A DNA stretch of 64,000 nucleotides. Source: Epiperipatus broadwayi (Eukaryota; Onychophora; Udeonychophora; Euonychophora; Peripatidae). The notes under the pieces were generated by a model. It did no database searches. It worked only from the letters and a program-made list of their open reading frames with translations, and was not told the DNA's origin. Position 1 is the stretch's first letter. Every line of letters begins with the position of its first letter. Below are positions 26,172 through 37,274 of the stretch, piece by piece. The position numbers were made by a program, and so were the translations under genes. Where the stretch lies: contig JAQFVV010012418.1 of assembly GCA_028023455.1 (NCBI GenBank), forward strand, positions 9,801,279 through 9,865,278, given 5' to 3'.

Positions 26172-28154
26172 CTAAATGATCCATTTCTTAGAGATTTTGT
26201 AACACGCATCTTTCCTATTCATAGCCTTATCATCAATAGCAATAAAACATGCTGCTTTAACTTTTCTCTTAATGTCATTTCTCTCCCTGCAAACTATTCT
26301 TGCATTTTTAGGTTCACATGCATGACCAGCTGCTTTCTGATGTATTGCAAATATTGAGTTGCAATTTGGGTCTACTTGGGCCTTATTGTAAGAATATCTG
26401 TGCTGGGATAGTCTTGTAGAAAGAGTTGCTTTCGTTTCCCCATAGTATGATGCCATGCAGTTATTTTCTGGACATGAAATATTATATACGGCCTGAGAGG
26501 TGTTGTTGGGTGTTATAATGTCTTTGGTGTTATTAATAATTCTATTTGTATTAGGGGGTGTATGAAAGCTTAGTTGAAATTCTTTATTAAACACTGAGTA
26601 AAACTTTCTATGGGTAGTTGCAATATATGGTAACAAAATTCTATTTTTCTGCTGCTTAATAACATTGCTATTTAATTTACTGTAAAATTGTCTAATCTTC
26701 CTATCAATTGTGTAATGCTTGAAGCCGAAATCTAATAAATCGTTTCTATATAAGATTAAGTTTGCTCTTTTGTCCGATTCAAATCTGCAAAGTTGCTCAT
26801 TCCTATGCAAGAAAGACGCTAAACCAGCTAATTTATGAATAGAAGGCGTGTTTGAAGTAGGTTGAATATTGCCTCTTTTTTCTATTGGTTTTATAATCAT
26901 TGTATAATTTAGTCTTTGATCTTCTCTTTGCACATACATATCCAAGTATTTAGTTTTCCCTTCACGATCTTCCATTTCTGTGTTTAGCTTCAGCTGCGTA
27001 CTGTCTTGTATGTCCTGTTTAATTTTATCTATAATTTCTTCAGTAGCAGCGATGAAAAGGTCGTCAACGTATCTTGTGTATACAATTAACTTAAGTGTTT
27101 GTTCGTATTTAGGAATAATACTTTTTTCAAAATAATTAACTACGATACTTGAGATGATACCGCTCATGGGTAATCCCATCGGCCATCCATCGTTCATTTG
27201 GTAAAATTGATGATTGAATGTTGCCACAATGTTGTTGTTAAGCCATTTTAAGAAATCAATTATGAAAGCTATCTTTTTTTGATCCACGTTGTTGTTCATA
27301 AGCTCTTCTTTTACTATATCAATGGACCTATTTCTATTAATTGATCCATATAACTTGGTGACATCAAGCACTGCAATTTTAGTTTCTGGGTTTAGAATTT
27401 TGTCCTTAATTCTGGCTACAAATTTAAATGAAGATTTGATAGTATATCTTCCAAATCCAATACTGTCAATAAGCCAACAATTTATTAATTTAGCTGTGCT
27501 AAAATAATGTGCACCCCCAAAATCCAGCATTAAGCGTAAAGGAACATTGGGTTTGTGCATTTTTGCATTTGCAAGAATCCGTGGTAGAATAGTGGCAGAA
27601 GGATATAGTTTATAATACTCCGTTTTTGATATAGCTTTGTTACAATGTGTCTTGAGAATAGAGGCAATAAATTTGTCCCTGTTCAAGTTATTATTGAAAC
27701 TAGCTATTCTTTTGAATTGCAGTTTTTCAATTTGCTGGTTAACTTTGAAGTTAAAATTTTCTCTACTCATAAGCACAAATCTCTGGCCCTTATCTTCCTT
27801 CATGCAGACTATTCGTTCAGTATCTAAAAATTTCTTAGTGTGCGCTAATTTTGTATTCCAGTTATTTGTATTAATCTTGAGTGTATTCTGGTGTATGGTC
27901 TTGGCAATCTGCGTTACGTACATATCTTTATTTGGGTTGTTATTCAAACCCGCTTCAATATCAGCTATTAATTCAAACTTCGGGAAACTCCAATTGCTAC
28001 CAACGAATCTAGTGCCTTTGTTCAGTACCTCTATTATTTCCTCATTTGGTGTTTTATCTGTAAGATTAACAAAAATATTGTTCTTCTTTTCTACAATTTG
28101 GATATTTTGCTTATTAGCTAAAAACGCCAACTTTTTTTCAAATTTCTTTTGCAT
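26172..28154 (-). CDS. Penelope-like reverse transcriptase with GIY-YIG endonuclease
   Basis: A 660-codon frame from an ATG at 28154; an in-frame stop lies just upstream, so no longer start is available. The protein would copy element RNA into DNA and nick the target. Visible motifs: KMHKPN (198-203) before the palm; motif A around Asp264 (VLDVTKLYGSI); motif B GWPMGLPMSG (323-332); motif C RYVDD (361-365) with both catalytic Asp; KYLD (402-405). The C-terminal GIY-YIG domain has VYNI (556-559), Cys561 and Cys566 as a CX4C pair, YYGE (570-573), Arg581, His585, and His605/His611. This order matches PLEs with a C-terminal endonuclease. PLE proteins are often longer at the N-terminus, so the 5' end may be incomplete. 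Ala634 replaces a Glu seen in the plus copy and in the 58- and 60-kb fragments. All main motifs are present, so it may be active. Confidence 0.9.
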   Translation of the reverse strand: MQKKFEKKLAFLANKQNIQIVEKKNNIFVNLTDKTPNEEIIEVLNKGTRFVGSNWSFPKFELIADIEAGLNNNPNKDMYVTQIAKTIHQNTLKINTNNWNTKLAHTKKFLDTERIVCMKEDKGQRFVLMSRENFNFKVNQQIEKLQFKRIASFNNNLNRDKFIASILKTHCNKAISKTEYYKLYPSATILPRILANAKMHKPNVPLRLMLDFGGAHYFSTAKLINCWLIDSIGFGRYTIKSSFKFVARIKDKILNPETKIAVLDVTKLYGSINRNRSIDIVKEELMNNNVDQKKIAFIIDFLKWLNNNIVATFNHQFYQMNDGWPMGLPMSGIISSIVVNYFEKSIIPKYEQTLKLIVYTRYVDDLFIAATEEIIDKIKQDIQDSTQLKLNTEMEDREGKTKYLDMYVQREDQRLNYTMIIKPIEKRGNIQPTSNTPSIHKLAGLASFLHRNEQLCRFESDKRANLILYRNDLLDFGFKHYTIDRKIRQFYSKLNSNVIKQQKNRILLPYIATTHRKFYSVFNKEFQLSFHTPPNTNRIINNTKDIITPNNTSQAVYNISCPENNCMASYYGETKATLSTRLSQHRYSYNKAQVDPNCNSIFAIHQKAAGHACEPKNARIVCRERNDIKRKVKAACFIAIDDKAMNRKDACYKISKKWII

Positions 28155-28261
28155 TATGATATTTAATTTATCGCATTTATTCCTAATGTATCTTGTACCA
28201 TTCTATTTTTCCTTTTAATCTGTTTCCTCAGAGCACTCTGACATCCTCTTTTGACCAAATT

Positions 28262-29827
28262 CAGCAAATTGAAAAACTGCAATTCAAAAGAATAGCTAGT
28301 TTCAATAATAACTTGAACAGGGACAAATTTATTGCCTCTATTCTCAAGACACATTGTAACAAAGCTATATCAAAAACAGAGTATTATAAACTATATCCTT
28401 CTGCCACTATTCTATCACGGATTTTTGCAAATGCAAAAATGCACAAACCTAATGTTCCTTTACGCTTAATGCTGGATTTTGGGGGTGCACATTATTTTAG
28501 CACAGCTAAATTAATAAATCGTTGGCTTATTGACAGTATTGGATTTGGAAGATATACTATCAAATCTTCATTTGAATTTGTAGCCAGAATTAAGGACAAA
28601 ATTCTAAACCCAGAAACTAAAATTGCAGTGCTTGATGTCACTGAGTTATACGGATCAATTAATAGAAATAGGTCCATTGATATAGTAAAAGAAGAGCTTA
28701 TGAACAACGACGTGGATCAAAAAAAGATAGCTTTCATAATTGATTTCTTAAAATGGCTTAACAACAACATTGTGGCAACATTCAATCATCAATTTTACCA
28801 AATGAACGATGGATGGCCGATGGGATTACCCATGAGCGGTATCATCTCAAGTATCGTAGTTAATTATTTTGAAAAAAGTATTATTCCTAAATACGAACAA
28901 ACACTTAAGTTAATTGTATACACAAGATACGTTGACGACCTTTTCATCGCTGCTACTGAAGAAATTATAGATAAAATTAAACAGGACATACAAGACAGTA
29001 CACAGCTGAAGCTAAACACAGAAATGGAAGATCGTGAAGGGAAAACTAAATACTTGGATATGTATGTGCAAAGAGAAGATCAAAGACTAAATTATACAAT
29101 GATTATAAAACCAATAGAAAAAAGAGGCAATATTCAACCTACTTCAAACACGCCTTCTATTCATAAATTAGCTGGTTTAGCGTCTTTCTTGCATAGGAAT
29201 GAGCAACTTTGCAGATTTGAATCGGACAAAAGAGCAAACTTAATCTTATATAGAAACGATTTATTAGATTTCGGCTTCAAGCATTACACAATTGATAGGA
29301 AGATTAGACAATTTTACAGTAAATTAAACAGCAATGTTATTAAGCAGCAGAAAAATAGAATTTTGTTACCATATATTGCAACTACCCATAGAAAGTTTTA
29401 CTCAGTGTTTAATAAAGAATTTCAACTAAGCTTTCATACACCCCCTAATACAAATAGAATTATTAATAACACCAAAGACATTATAACACCCAACAACACC
29501 TCTCAGGCCGTATATAATATTTCATGTCCAGAAAATAACTGCATGGCATCATACTATGGGGAAACGAAAGCAACTCTTTCTACAAGACTATCCCAGCACA
29601 GATATTCTTACAATAAGGCCCAAGTAGACCCAAATTGCAACTCAATATTTGCAATACATCAGAAATCAGCTGGTCATGCATGTGAACCTAAAAATGCAAG
29701 AATAGTTTGCAGGGAGAGAAATGACATTAAGAGAAAAGTTAAAGAAGCATGTTTTATTGCTATTGATGATAAGGCTATGAATAGGAAAGATGCGTGTTAC
29801 AAAATCTCTAAGAAATGGATCATTTAG
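28262..29827 (+). pseudogene. 5'-truncated second PLE copy (RT + GIY-YIG)
   Basis: Open to its stop at 29827 and nearly identical to residues 140-660 of the minus-strand copy. It lacks the first 139 codons and has no ATG at its junction: the open frame extends back to 28193 through unrelated sequence only via a TTG. All RT motifs (DVTELYGSI, GWPMGLPMSG, RYVDD) and the GIY-YIG motifs are intact. Differences from the minus copy, in its numbering: P191S, L194F, C226R, K244E, K267E, N289D, A608S, A634E. The A634E state agrees with the other PLE fragments in the window. Without a start it is unlikely to make protein unless spliced or fused to an upstream exon. Confidence 0.88.
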
Positions 29828-29998
29828 AGCTGACGCATTTATTTTCAACTAATTTACATATATCAGCATATTTTAGCATATACCAACACGCTATGGTTAT
29901 TCTTTGTTGCCCATGATTATGAGAGCTAAGTTCTCTTGAAAGCGCTCGGGCATTATTCTTTAGATATTATAATTATTTTGAGTTTATAATATATTGTT

Positions 29999-30055
29999 AT
30001 TTAATCCTGATGAAGCTTGGTTGTTGTGCGCGTATTTGCGCATTAAAATTATATA
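29999..30055 (+). other. PLE 3' terminus with hammerhead-like core and GCGC hairpin
   Basis: The last 57 bases hold a perfect CTGATGA (30007-30013), the hammerhead core heptamer. It is flanked by TTTAAT (30000-30005), which can pair with ATTAAA (30042-30047). Between them is a hairpin TGCGC-loop-GCGCA (30027-30042). No GAAA follows the core, so this is not a complete hammerhead. The same end occurs on the minus strand of the left copy (core at 25985-25991). It may be an eroded ribozyme or a structural 3' end recognised by the PLE protein. Confidence 0.4.
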
Positions 30056-32214
30056 CATGTATAGTAAGCACCTGAGTTTAATAATTTCTTTTTATAATTT
30101 ATAGTTTATTATTTTATCTTTTATAAACCTTTGAAAATAAATATTTTACCCAGGATTTTTAACATTTATACTATTTTAAATTAACTAAGCCCAAGTTTAA
30201 ACTTTATGATAACTAAAATGATTGTTATTTTTCATAGTTTAATAAGTACATATTTTTGACTATAAAATTTAAAATTATGAATCTTAAAATTTATTTCCAA
30301 TTTGTTTTATAATGGGGTGTACCAATTATACCAATTGGATAGAAAGTTTTATTGGCTTTTATATATTCTCCCTATACAATTAGTTGGGATATATAATGAA
30401 CCGATCATATATCTGTTAACTGCTAACACATAGATATATCACCATGTCATTGTTCTGGTTGGCTCAAGGATATTTGGTTGTTACCCACTCCATGCACACT
30501 ACTTAGTTACGATAATCAAAGGTACAGTTTATTGAATTAATAGTCTCTTTTATGACTATATACATTTTTTTTGAAAGTTATATTTTTATTAAAATTTATA
30601 AGTGATTAGCCAATAGATCATGTGATAAGGAAATATGTATAATTAATGAGTGTCAATCATGTTTATTGTTATGGCATTCCACTGTCATGTGATACCTAAC
30701 CCTTATTATGAGTTTTAATTTCTAAACCAGTATTTATCCATATATGTTAAACTTTTAAATTTTTTGTTGGATAATTAATTGTATAGATCAAGTACATGCA
30801 CATACTTATAATATATTATAAATAATTTGACATGCTACTAAGAATAAAAAGATGGAGATTATAATGAAATCAACAATTTAATAATAATTGTTGCAAAAGT
30901 TGGTCAAATGTTTACTATTTAATTCTAGAAATAAAGAACATTGTCTTTGTAGACAGACATCAATAATCCTTTTGAAAGAGAAAAAAAAATCTTGAAAAAT
31001 TATTTTACATACAAACCAATGAAAAACATTAACAAAATGAAATAATAATACACAGGCAATTAATCCAATAAACAAAATTGGCCTCATGTCTGGTTAAAAG
31101 TCACTTAAATTCATGGTTCTTATGTACATTTTTTTATTCTAGAATTGTACATATGTGAATCTATAGATGTGTGTGCACATATATTCTTGATCACTTTGCA
31201 TGCTTGTCATAATTCTGGTTTAAAGTGTACTTCTGTGCTTAATAGTTGGTGATTGATGCTTCTACATTAGAGGTAGTAATCTTCATATTTGACATACTGT
31301 CTTTTTTGCAATACACACAGGTATTATAATAATTTTATATTTGTTTACTGGTCTGGATTTTTAGAAAGCATTGGCTATGAGATTGTCTCCTTTCAGCAGA
31401 TTATTTATATATCACTCATTTAGCAGGCAAAAATGTTCTAAGCAATTGGCAGTCATCTCAGGTGAACAAGTGTCTTCAGCACTAATAAAGGTTACTCTTT
31501 TATATTACTACTTTTTTATAGACAAAATTTATTTTCCATCTTTTTATGCTACATATTCTTATACATTAAGCTCAATAATCAACAGCAATTTATGGCAGTG
31601 GCTGAATCTTTTGTAGTGTTAAGTTTGCTTTCTTCTAAGTTGGCTGCCAGCATAAAAAGAGACAGAACAATGCAGACACACTTCTTTGATACCCAACTAT
31701 TTCTGAAAACATGATTAGCTACATGCAAATTAAATTAACACAATTTTTACTTATCTTAATTTTGAGTTTTAATTAATCTAATTTCATTATTTATGAAAGA
31801 ACTAAATTAATAGACCTGTAGATCTATCTGCTAATTACAGAGATACGATATCACAAAAGAAAGGAAATTCCTTTTTATTAAATATTTAGTTTTTTTTTTT
31901 TTAAAAATTGTTAGAAAGTTATTATTTTATGTTTTTTCCTTTTTGTTTTCAGAAAGAAATTTATTATATTTACAATGATTAAACAGTTTTGCATTGACAT
32001 CTTAATGTTTCAACCAATTATAACATTTATATCAGTCATACCATTTTGGCCTTGTAAAATGTTCATGTCTTATAGATTAGTAAAGAGCACACCATTAGTT
32101 TAGAAAGTGTTTTTTAAAATGGCTTTAAAGCACATGCTAAGCCTTAGCTAGGAGCTAAACATCTAATATAAAGAACAAAAATACCCCTGATGTCATCTGC
32201 CTCAAGCCTTGTCT
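30056..32214. other. Non-coding stretch
   Basis: No supported gene. Frames at 30878-31087 (-) and 31371-31616 (+) are short and family-less. A stretch around 31395-31470 ends in CAG|GTGAAC and reads without a stop in one frame, but it is too weak to call an exon. Confidence 0.45.
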
Positions 32215-32615
32215 CCAACCAAGAGCATGAGTATCTGTCTCTATATGTTATTTTGACCTGGAAATTTGGGTTAACCTGAAAAAATTGTATGGAAAATGGA
32301 TAAATTAACTATACATTTGCCTGGAATTGAAAAGCTTTGAAGTAGAATTTTTTTATATAACTTTGAATAAAAAAAAAACATTAAAAAAAATATGTTACTT
32401 TAAAAACATTTTTTCTTGTGACTAATTATTATTTATAAAAACAAAAATAAATTGCCTAAAATTCTTCTAATTTTAGAAAAAATAATATATAAAAATGCTT
32501 GTTTCAGTTTAAAAAAAATATTAATAAAAATTATTATCAATTGTTATTTAATTTAAAAACTGCTTCATAACTTTAAGTGTAAGGTGCACATTAAAGAAAA
32601 TACCTTTCACCATTG

Positions 32616-32619
<4 letters not shown>

Positions 32620-32661
<42 letters not shown>
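32620..32661. repeat. (TA)n microsatellite
   Basis: About 20 uninterrupted TA units at the outer edge of the left inner palindrome arm. Confidence 0.95.
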
Positions 32662-32663
<2 letters not shown>

Positions 32664-32753
32664 ATTACAAGCATAAAGCTAAACTAGTCAATATAAAATC
32701 AAAACTACCCCAAATCTAAAATTAAACCAGACCAGCATAAAAACAATATTAAA

Positions 32754-32797
32754 ACACAACCTAAGGTTTCACTGCTACAAGCAGACTTCTCAAGTGT
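32754..32797 (-). ncRNA. Hammerhead-like motif, left arm
   Basis: The minus-strand counterpart of the motif at 32975-33018. The first core base is U instead of C (UUGAGAA); stem II, GAAA and stem III are unchanged. Probably inactive. Confidence 0.3.
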
Positions 32798-32974
32798 AAA
32801 GAACTACAAAAAAACCACACATTATATATACTATTAAAAACTACCCACAAATCCATTCACTTCCCATCCACCCTTAATATTAACTCTTTTAATATTAAGG
32901 GTGGATGGGAAGTGAATGGATTTGTAGGTAGTTTTTAATAGTATATATAATGTGTGGTTTTTTTGTAGTTCTTT

Positions 32975-33018
32975 ACACCTGAGAAGTCTGCTTGTAGCAG
33001 TGAAACCTTAGGTTGTGT
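32975..33018 (+). ncRNA. Hammerhead-like motif, right arm
   Basis: By eye: stem I ACAC (32975-32978) with GUGU (33015-33018). The core-like CUGAGAA (32979-32985) differs from CUGANGA at one position. Stem II is CUGCU/AGCAG (32988-32992, 32996-33000) with loop UGU. GAAA is at 33002-33005. Stem III ACC/GGU has loop UUA, and the cleavage position is GUU (33012-33014). Two extra bases before stem II and one after it depart from the consensus. The layout is that of a type I hammerhead with a short stem III, but activity is doubtful. Confidence 0.4.
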
Positions 33019-33070
33019 TTTAATATTGTTTTTATGCTGGTCTGGTTTAATTTTAGATTTGGGGTAGTTT

Positions 33071-33072
<2 letters not shown>

Positions 33073-33122
<50 letters not shown>
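33073..33122. repeat. (AT)n microsatellite
   Basis: About 25 uninterrupted AT units at the outer edge of the right inner palindrome arm. Confidence 0.95.
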
Positions 33123-33125
<3 letters not shown>

Positions 33126-33330
33126 TCCTTCTTTGGCACTTGTAATTTCCAGTTATTCTGCAGGTTTTCTTCTTGCCTCTCAATTCCAGGCAAATGTATA
33201 CAGTTAATTTATCCATTTTCCATACAATTTTTCAGATTAACACACAAAAAATTTATCCATTTTTTTAAAAATAAATTTTCCAAGTCAAAATAACACATAG
33301 AGACAAACACTCATGTTCTTGTTTGGTTGG

Positions 33331-34382
33331 TTAATTAAGCTAATTTAAAAAGTCATTATCTCTGATTGTAAACAAAAGCTGTTTTTCAACCCTTTAAAGG
33401 GAAATAAAAGCAAAAGTTAATTAATTTAAGGAATAAATTTAGTTGATTAGTCATTTTTAATATGAAACTATACATTTGATAATAATGTATATATTTAAAT
33501 TATGTTGTGGTTTTTTAATTTTTTATTATTATTAATTATTTTAGTTTATTGAACAATTGCCTTAAAATTATTCTACAGTTTAAGTTTTTATTTCTGCACA
33601 TATCTGCTTTATGAATTGGCAGTGTGTGTGTGTGACTTGATTTCATTACATCTTGGTGTTTTAGGGATTGTTTTAAAATTATCACATTAAATTTATTAAA
33701 GGAAAATACAACAAGTTTTTTTATTTACCTTTCTTTTGTTTACAGTTACAGTTTCTAGAGTCTTATTATCTTGAGTTGGTTCTACATAGCATAATGATTA
33801 GTTATATGAATGTAAGGGTTTTTGTTTGTGTTTGGACATCAAGATGATAACTCAGGATGGTGCAACGGTACCATTTTTAAAGTCCATTCATTGCATTTTG
33901 ATTTTATTATTAATTTTCCTTATAGCTGGCCAGTACACTTATGATATTATTTGGCTAGAGCATTTATGATGACCAGCATTCCAGCATTATTTTTTATTAT
34001 AAGTAATGGATTAGTGCATCCAGAGTATTGTACTTGCCCTAAGTTTAGCAATGGTTAGATAAGTAGCTTGTTTTGTAGAGTAACTCTTTAAAATCCAGTT
34101 ACCAGATTTACTGTTGAATTTATGATTGTTGATTTGATTATAATTTATATATCTGCTGGTAATATTATAAGTTATTGGTGTTTTTGTATACCTATTTTAT
34201 TACTCTTTGCTGAACATATGATCTCAACCTTTTCATAGATTTTTTTTATATATATTTATTCATTATATATATCAATTTTATGGGGATGATGATGGTTTTC
34301 CATCCCCCATTTTCCACCTTACATTCCATACCATTACACCATGTAAATAGATTAATTTTAACCTTTGATTTACCACAAAATT
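33331..34382. other. Non-coding stretch
   Basis: No gene or repeat recognised; a short (GT)n run lies near 33622-33632. Confidence 0.5.
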
Positions 34383-34976
34383 ATTAATTGCTACTAATTA
34401 ATAATCCATGAGGCTAAACAAGTGATTTAATTAACTTGTAATAGCTTTTTTGTTGGAGGTTTTGTTGAAGTGAAAGAGGTCTTTTACTTCAAACCTAAGA
34501 TTTTTATATGGAATTAAACCCCAAAAGCTATTTGCCTAGGTGGGAGAATGTGAAAAGATAATTTTTTCTTTAAATTCTGCAAATATTATGTTAAATTTCC
34601 CCACATTGTTGTATATGTTGAATTAAATCTTTCCACAGACTGTTATAATAAAGAATTGTAATGAAATTTATCAAGAATTAATCAATTACTCCTAATTGGA
34701 AATCCTTGAAGCTAAACAAATTTTAGTATTTACCTATAATAGCTTTTTTGTTGGAGTTTTTTGTTAATGTAAAATAGGTTTTTTTTATTCCAACTCTTAA
34801 GTTCTTATATGGATTTAAACTCAGAAAGCTATTTTTGTAGATGTAAGAATGTGAAAGAATAGAAGCTTTCTTGTTATTCTGCAAATATTATTTTAAAACT
34901 TTTCTGAGAGTTATATATGTTGAATTAAATATCTCTAAGAACTATTGTTACAATAAAGAGTAGAAATGAGGAGATA
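34383..34976. repeat. Diverged tandem duplication, period about 298 bp
   Basis: Unit 1 (34383-34680) and unit 2 (34681-34976) align along their length. Shared anchors include GCTAAACAA, ATAGCTTTTTTGTTGGAG, TCTGCAAATATTAT and TATATGTTGAATTAAAT, all offset by about 298 bp. Divergence is considerable, so the duplication is old. No frame is conserved between the copies. Confidence 0.85.
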
Positions 34977-37250
34977 ATATCCATGTAAACAGAGATAACC
35001 TTTAACGCATTGTTTTTGCATATAGGCAAAGTTATATTTGATCTATCCCTGAGGGCTGAGGAAATTATTAGTTTATATATATGTATTAGGGATAAGTGTC
35101 TTTTATGGATAGGGTTTATTCTAAATAAACTGATGTTTGAGATAGATTTGGTATTATTGCATAATATCTTGTTATGTGGGCCTGGGATACTTTCTGGTTA
35201 AAATAAAGATAGTATAGTAATCAAATTTGGGTGGTATTAAACTCTAGATCTATGTTAATAAGTTTTCTTGCTTATTCTTCCTGGTGTGGTCATTTCTTGA
35301 TCGGTCTTTTTCATTTCCTTTAATAATATCAATTCAAGGTTAATTATACATTTCACATATACCTCTCAGAAATGTAATTTTTCACTTTATTTATATATAT
35401 TGTTTATTTAGAGCTTTGTTTTTGCTTTTGGTAATGATTGATGGTAATTAATCTTATGAGGGGGATAAGGGCTTAATATTGTAAAAATGTTAAAATTAGA
35501 TGGAATCACTTTACTTCACTTTATACGGACTTGAATTACTAAAACCTTATTTGAAATTAATTCATATGTTCTGATTCATAGTTTTTTTATTGTTATAACT
35601 ATTAAAATCTGTAATTAGGTAGTGTTATTAATATTTTAGTGGGGATAATAAGAAATCAAATGTGATGGGTGTTTGTGTACATAAAACTAATTGGTTATTG
35701 TATCATGTATGATGGCTAGTAAAAATAGATTAGGACCAGCAACCCAGAGGTAGAAAGAAAGTTAGTCTAGCATAGTTTGATCCCAGAGTTGTGCCTGATG
35801 GGTAGTGATTACACATGTACATAGTGTCAACTTATATCATCACATTATATATATATAATTTGTGTTTAATAAAAATGTTGTAAACCTTTAATTTAAAAAT
35901 TCGATAAGAATTTTTAAAATTATATACATATATATTGTAGCCTTTGGTTTTGATCAAAGCTTCCTAAGTTTGAAGCTAGTTTTATAGACAGTGTATATTA
36001 AAATTTTTCTCATAAAATGTATTAATTGCGATATAAAAGTTAGTTAGAGAGTACTAATTTCGAGTCAAAATAAAATTTGAATAGGTTTTCATACTTAGCA
36101 CTAAAGCCAAATTTTATTCATAAATGTTTAAAAATAAGAATTGTCTTATTTAAAAGGGTTAATTTAATAAGATTTAAAGATGAAAAACGGTCGAGGTTGA
36201 AGGTTTATTTAGTAAAAATATTTTACAGATCATATTAATAGTGCAGCTGAATCAGAAAGGGCGCGGGGGGGGGTTATAAAGTAAATATCCTGTCTATTTG
36301 ATAATGAAAGTATCTAGTGAACATCGTATCATTATAGAATTATATTATAACTATAGAATGTTCAAAGAAAGTTGCACAGAAAAATCAATCAATAAAAGTA
36401 TTAAGAAATCGGTTTAAGTAGAGTTATATATATTGTAATGTAATTAAAGTGATCAAAAGGATTATAAAAGATATTATTTAGCTTAATAAACCAAAAAGAA
36501 TTGTAATATTCAACTTGCTGAGCATAAGCTATTAAACAAAAGATCAGACTGAGTTATCAATCATATTAAGGGTCATTGGATTCAATGAAACATACTTCTA
36601 TAATTAGATTTCTCAAGATATCACAATATCAATAATTATAAACAAATTATTAAGAACAAACTACTATAACTCAGGTATATGGAAATCAAGTGAATGAGTA
36701 CACTAGTAACTCAATAAAATATCTTCTCAGGTATACAGACAGTAGATATTATCCACTTTCATTTCTTGGTTTGATGTCAAGTGCATATTTAAACAAATAC
36801 CAAGTGAATATGGTCTAGCAGGGCACCACTAGATTATCTGAATCTAGACACAGTTATATCTAATAACCTTTTCACATGTACTGGGTTTGAATCCCCTTTT
36901 GGTACTTTATTTCTAATAAAAATGGAAGATTTTGCCTTTTAGAGCCATATCACTGTATGCACTAATATTTAGGTAAGCATAAAACATCCTTAAACCAAAG
37001 TGAGTATATAAAATTCATTAGACATAATCATTTCTTAGAGCTTAACATAATAAATGTGTTTCAATATTTTTTTTTATAAGTTTTACTAGCTCAGATTATA
37101 TGATTAATTTAGGATAGCAATTCACTCATCCTTGCATGAAATAGATGATGGGATGGTGGTTATGATAATTATTCAGAAATCACTAAATACTATGAAATCA
37201 ATATTTATTTATGGCCTTTAAACATTTAAACAGCTCATTAATTACAGCGT

Positions 37251-37274
37251 GATGATGATGATGATGATGATGAT
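37251..37274. repeat. (GAT)n microsatellite
   Basis: Eight uninterrupted GAT units followed by imperfect repeats. Confidence 0.9.

Larger units (their letters stand above)
25943..30055. mobile_element. Head-to-head pair of Penelope-like elements
   Basis: Two copies of one PLE lie inverted, 5' ends facing inward and 3' ends outward. The arms are 25943-27737 (minus-strand copy) and 28262-30055 (plus-strand copy), about 1.8 kb each and nearly identical. The encoded proteins differ at eight positions over about 520 residues. The 524-bp spacer (27738-28261) is the 5' part of the minus copy only, so the plus copy is 5'-truncated at the codon equivalent to Gln140 of the minus copy. Both outer ends stop at the same base of a GCGCATTAAAATTATATA terminus, which fixes the element's 3' end. 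I see no clear target duplication. 5'-truncated copies joined in inverse orientation are known for PLEs. Confidence 0.9.
32215..33330. repeat. 1.1-kb palindrome with hammerhead-like arms
   Basis: Inner arms 32698-32883 and 32889-33073 are nearly perfect reverse complements around a 5-nt loop. Each is bordered on its outer side by a TA run (32620-32661 and 33073-33122). Outer arms 32215-32330 and 33181-33330 also match in inverted order, with a roughly 30-bp indel. The left side carries about 290 bp (32331-32619) with no counterpart on the right, so one side gained or lost sequence. Both inner arms contain the hammerhead-like motif listed separately. The frames at 32935-33216 (-) and 33013-33207 (+) run through the TA repeat and are artefacts. 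No coding signal was found; the layout resembles the PLE pairs in this window. Confidence 0.85.

Noticed and set aside
27637-28218. 193-codon plus-strand frame
   Set aside because: It is antisense to the N-terminal half of the PLE reverse transcriptase and encodes a hydrophobic, family-less peptide; a shadow.
28193-28261. Start of the plus PLE frame at 28193
   Set aside because: It is a TTG codon in sequence unrelated to the PLE protein; homology begins only at 28262.
28163-28354. Minus-strand 63-codon frame beginning like a PLE segment
   Set aside because: It crosses the junction of the two inverted copies. Its first half is antisense of the plus copy and it is out of frame with the PLE protein.
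32935-33216. Frames with long Ile-Tyr repeats on both strands
   Set aside because: They are translations of the (AT)n run and palindrome arms.
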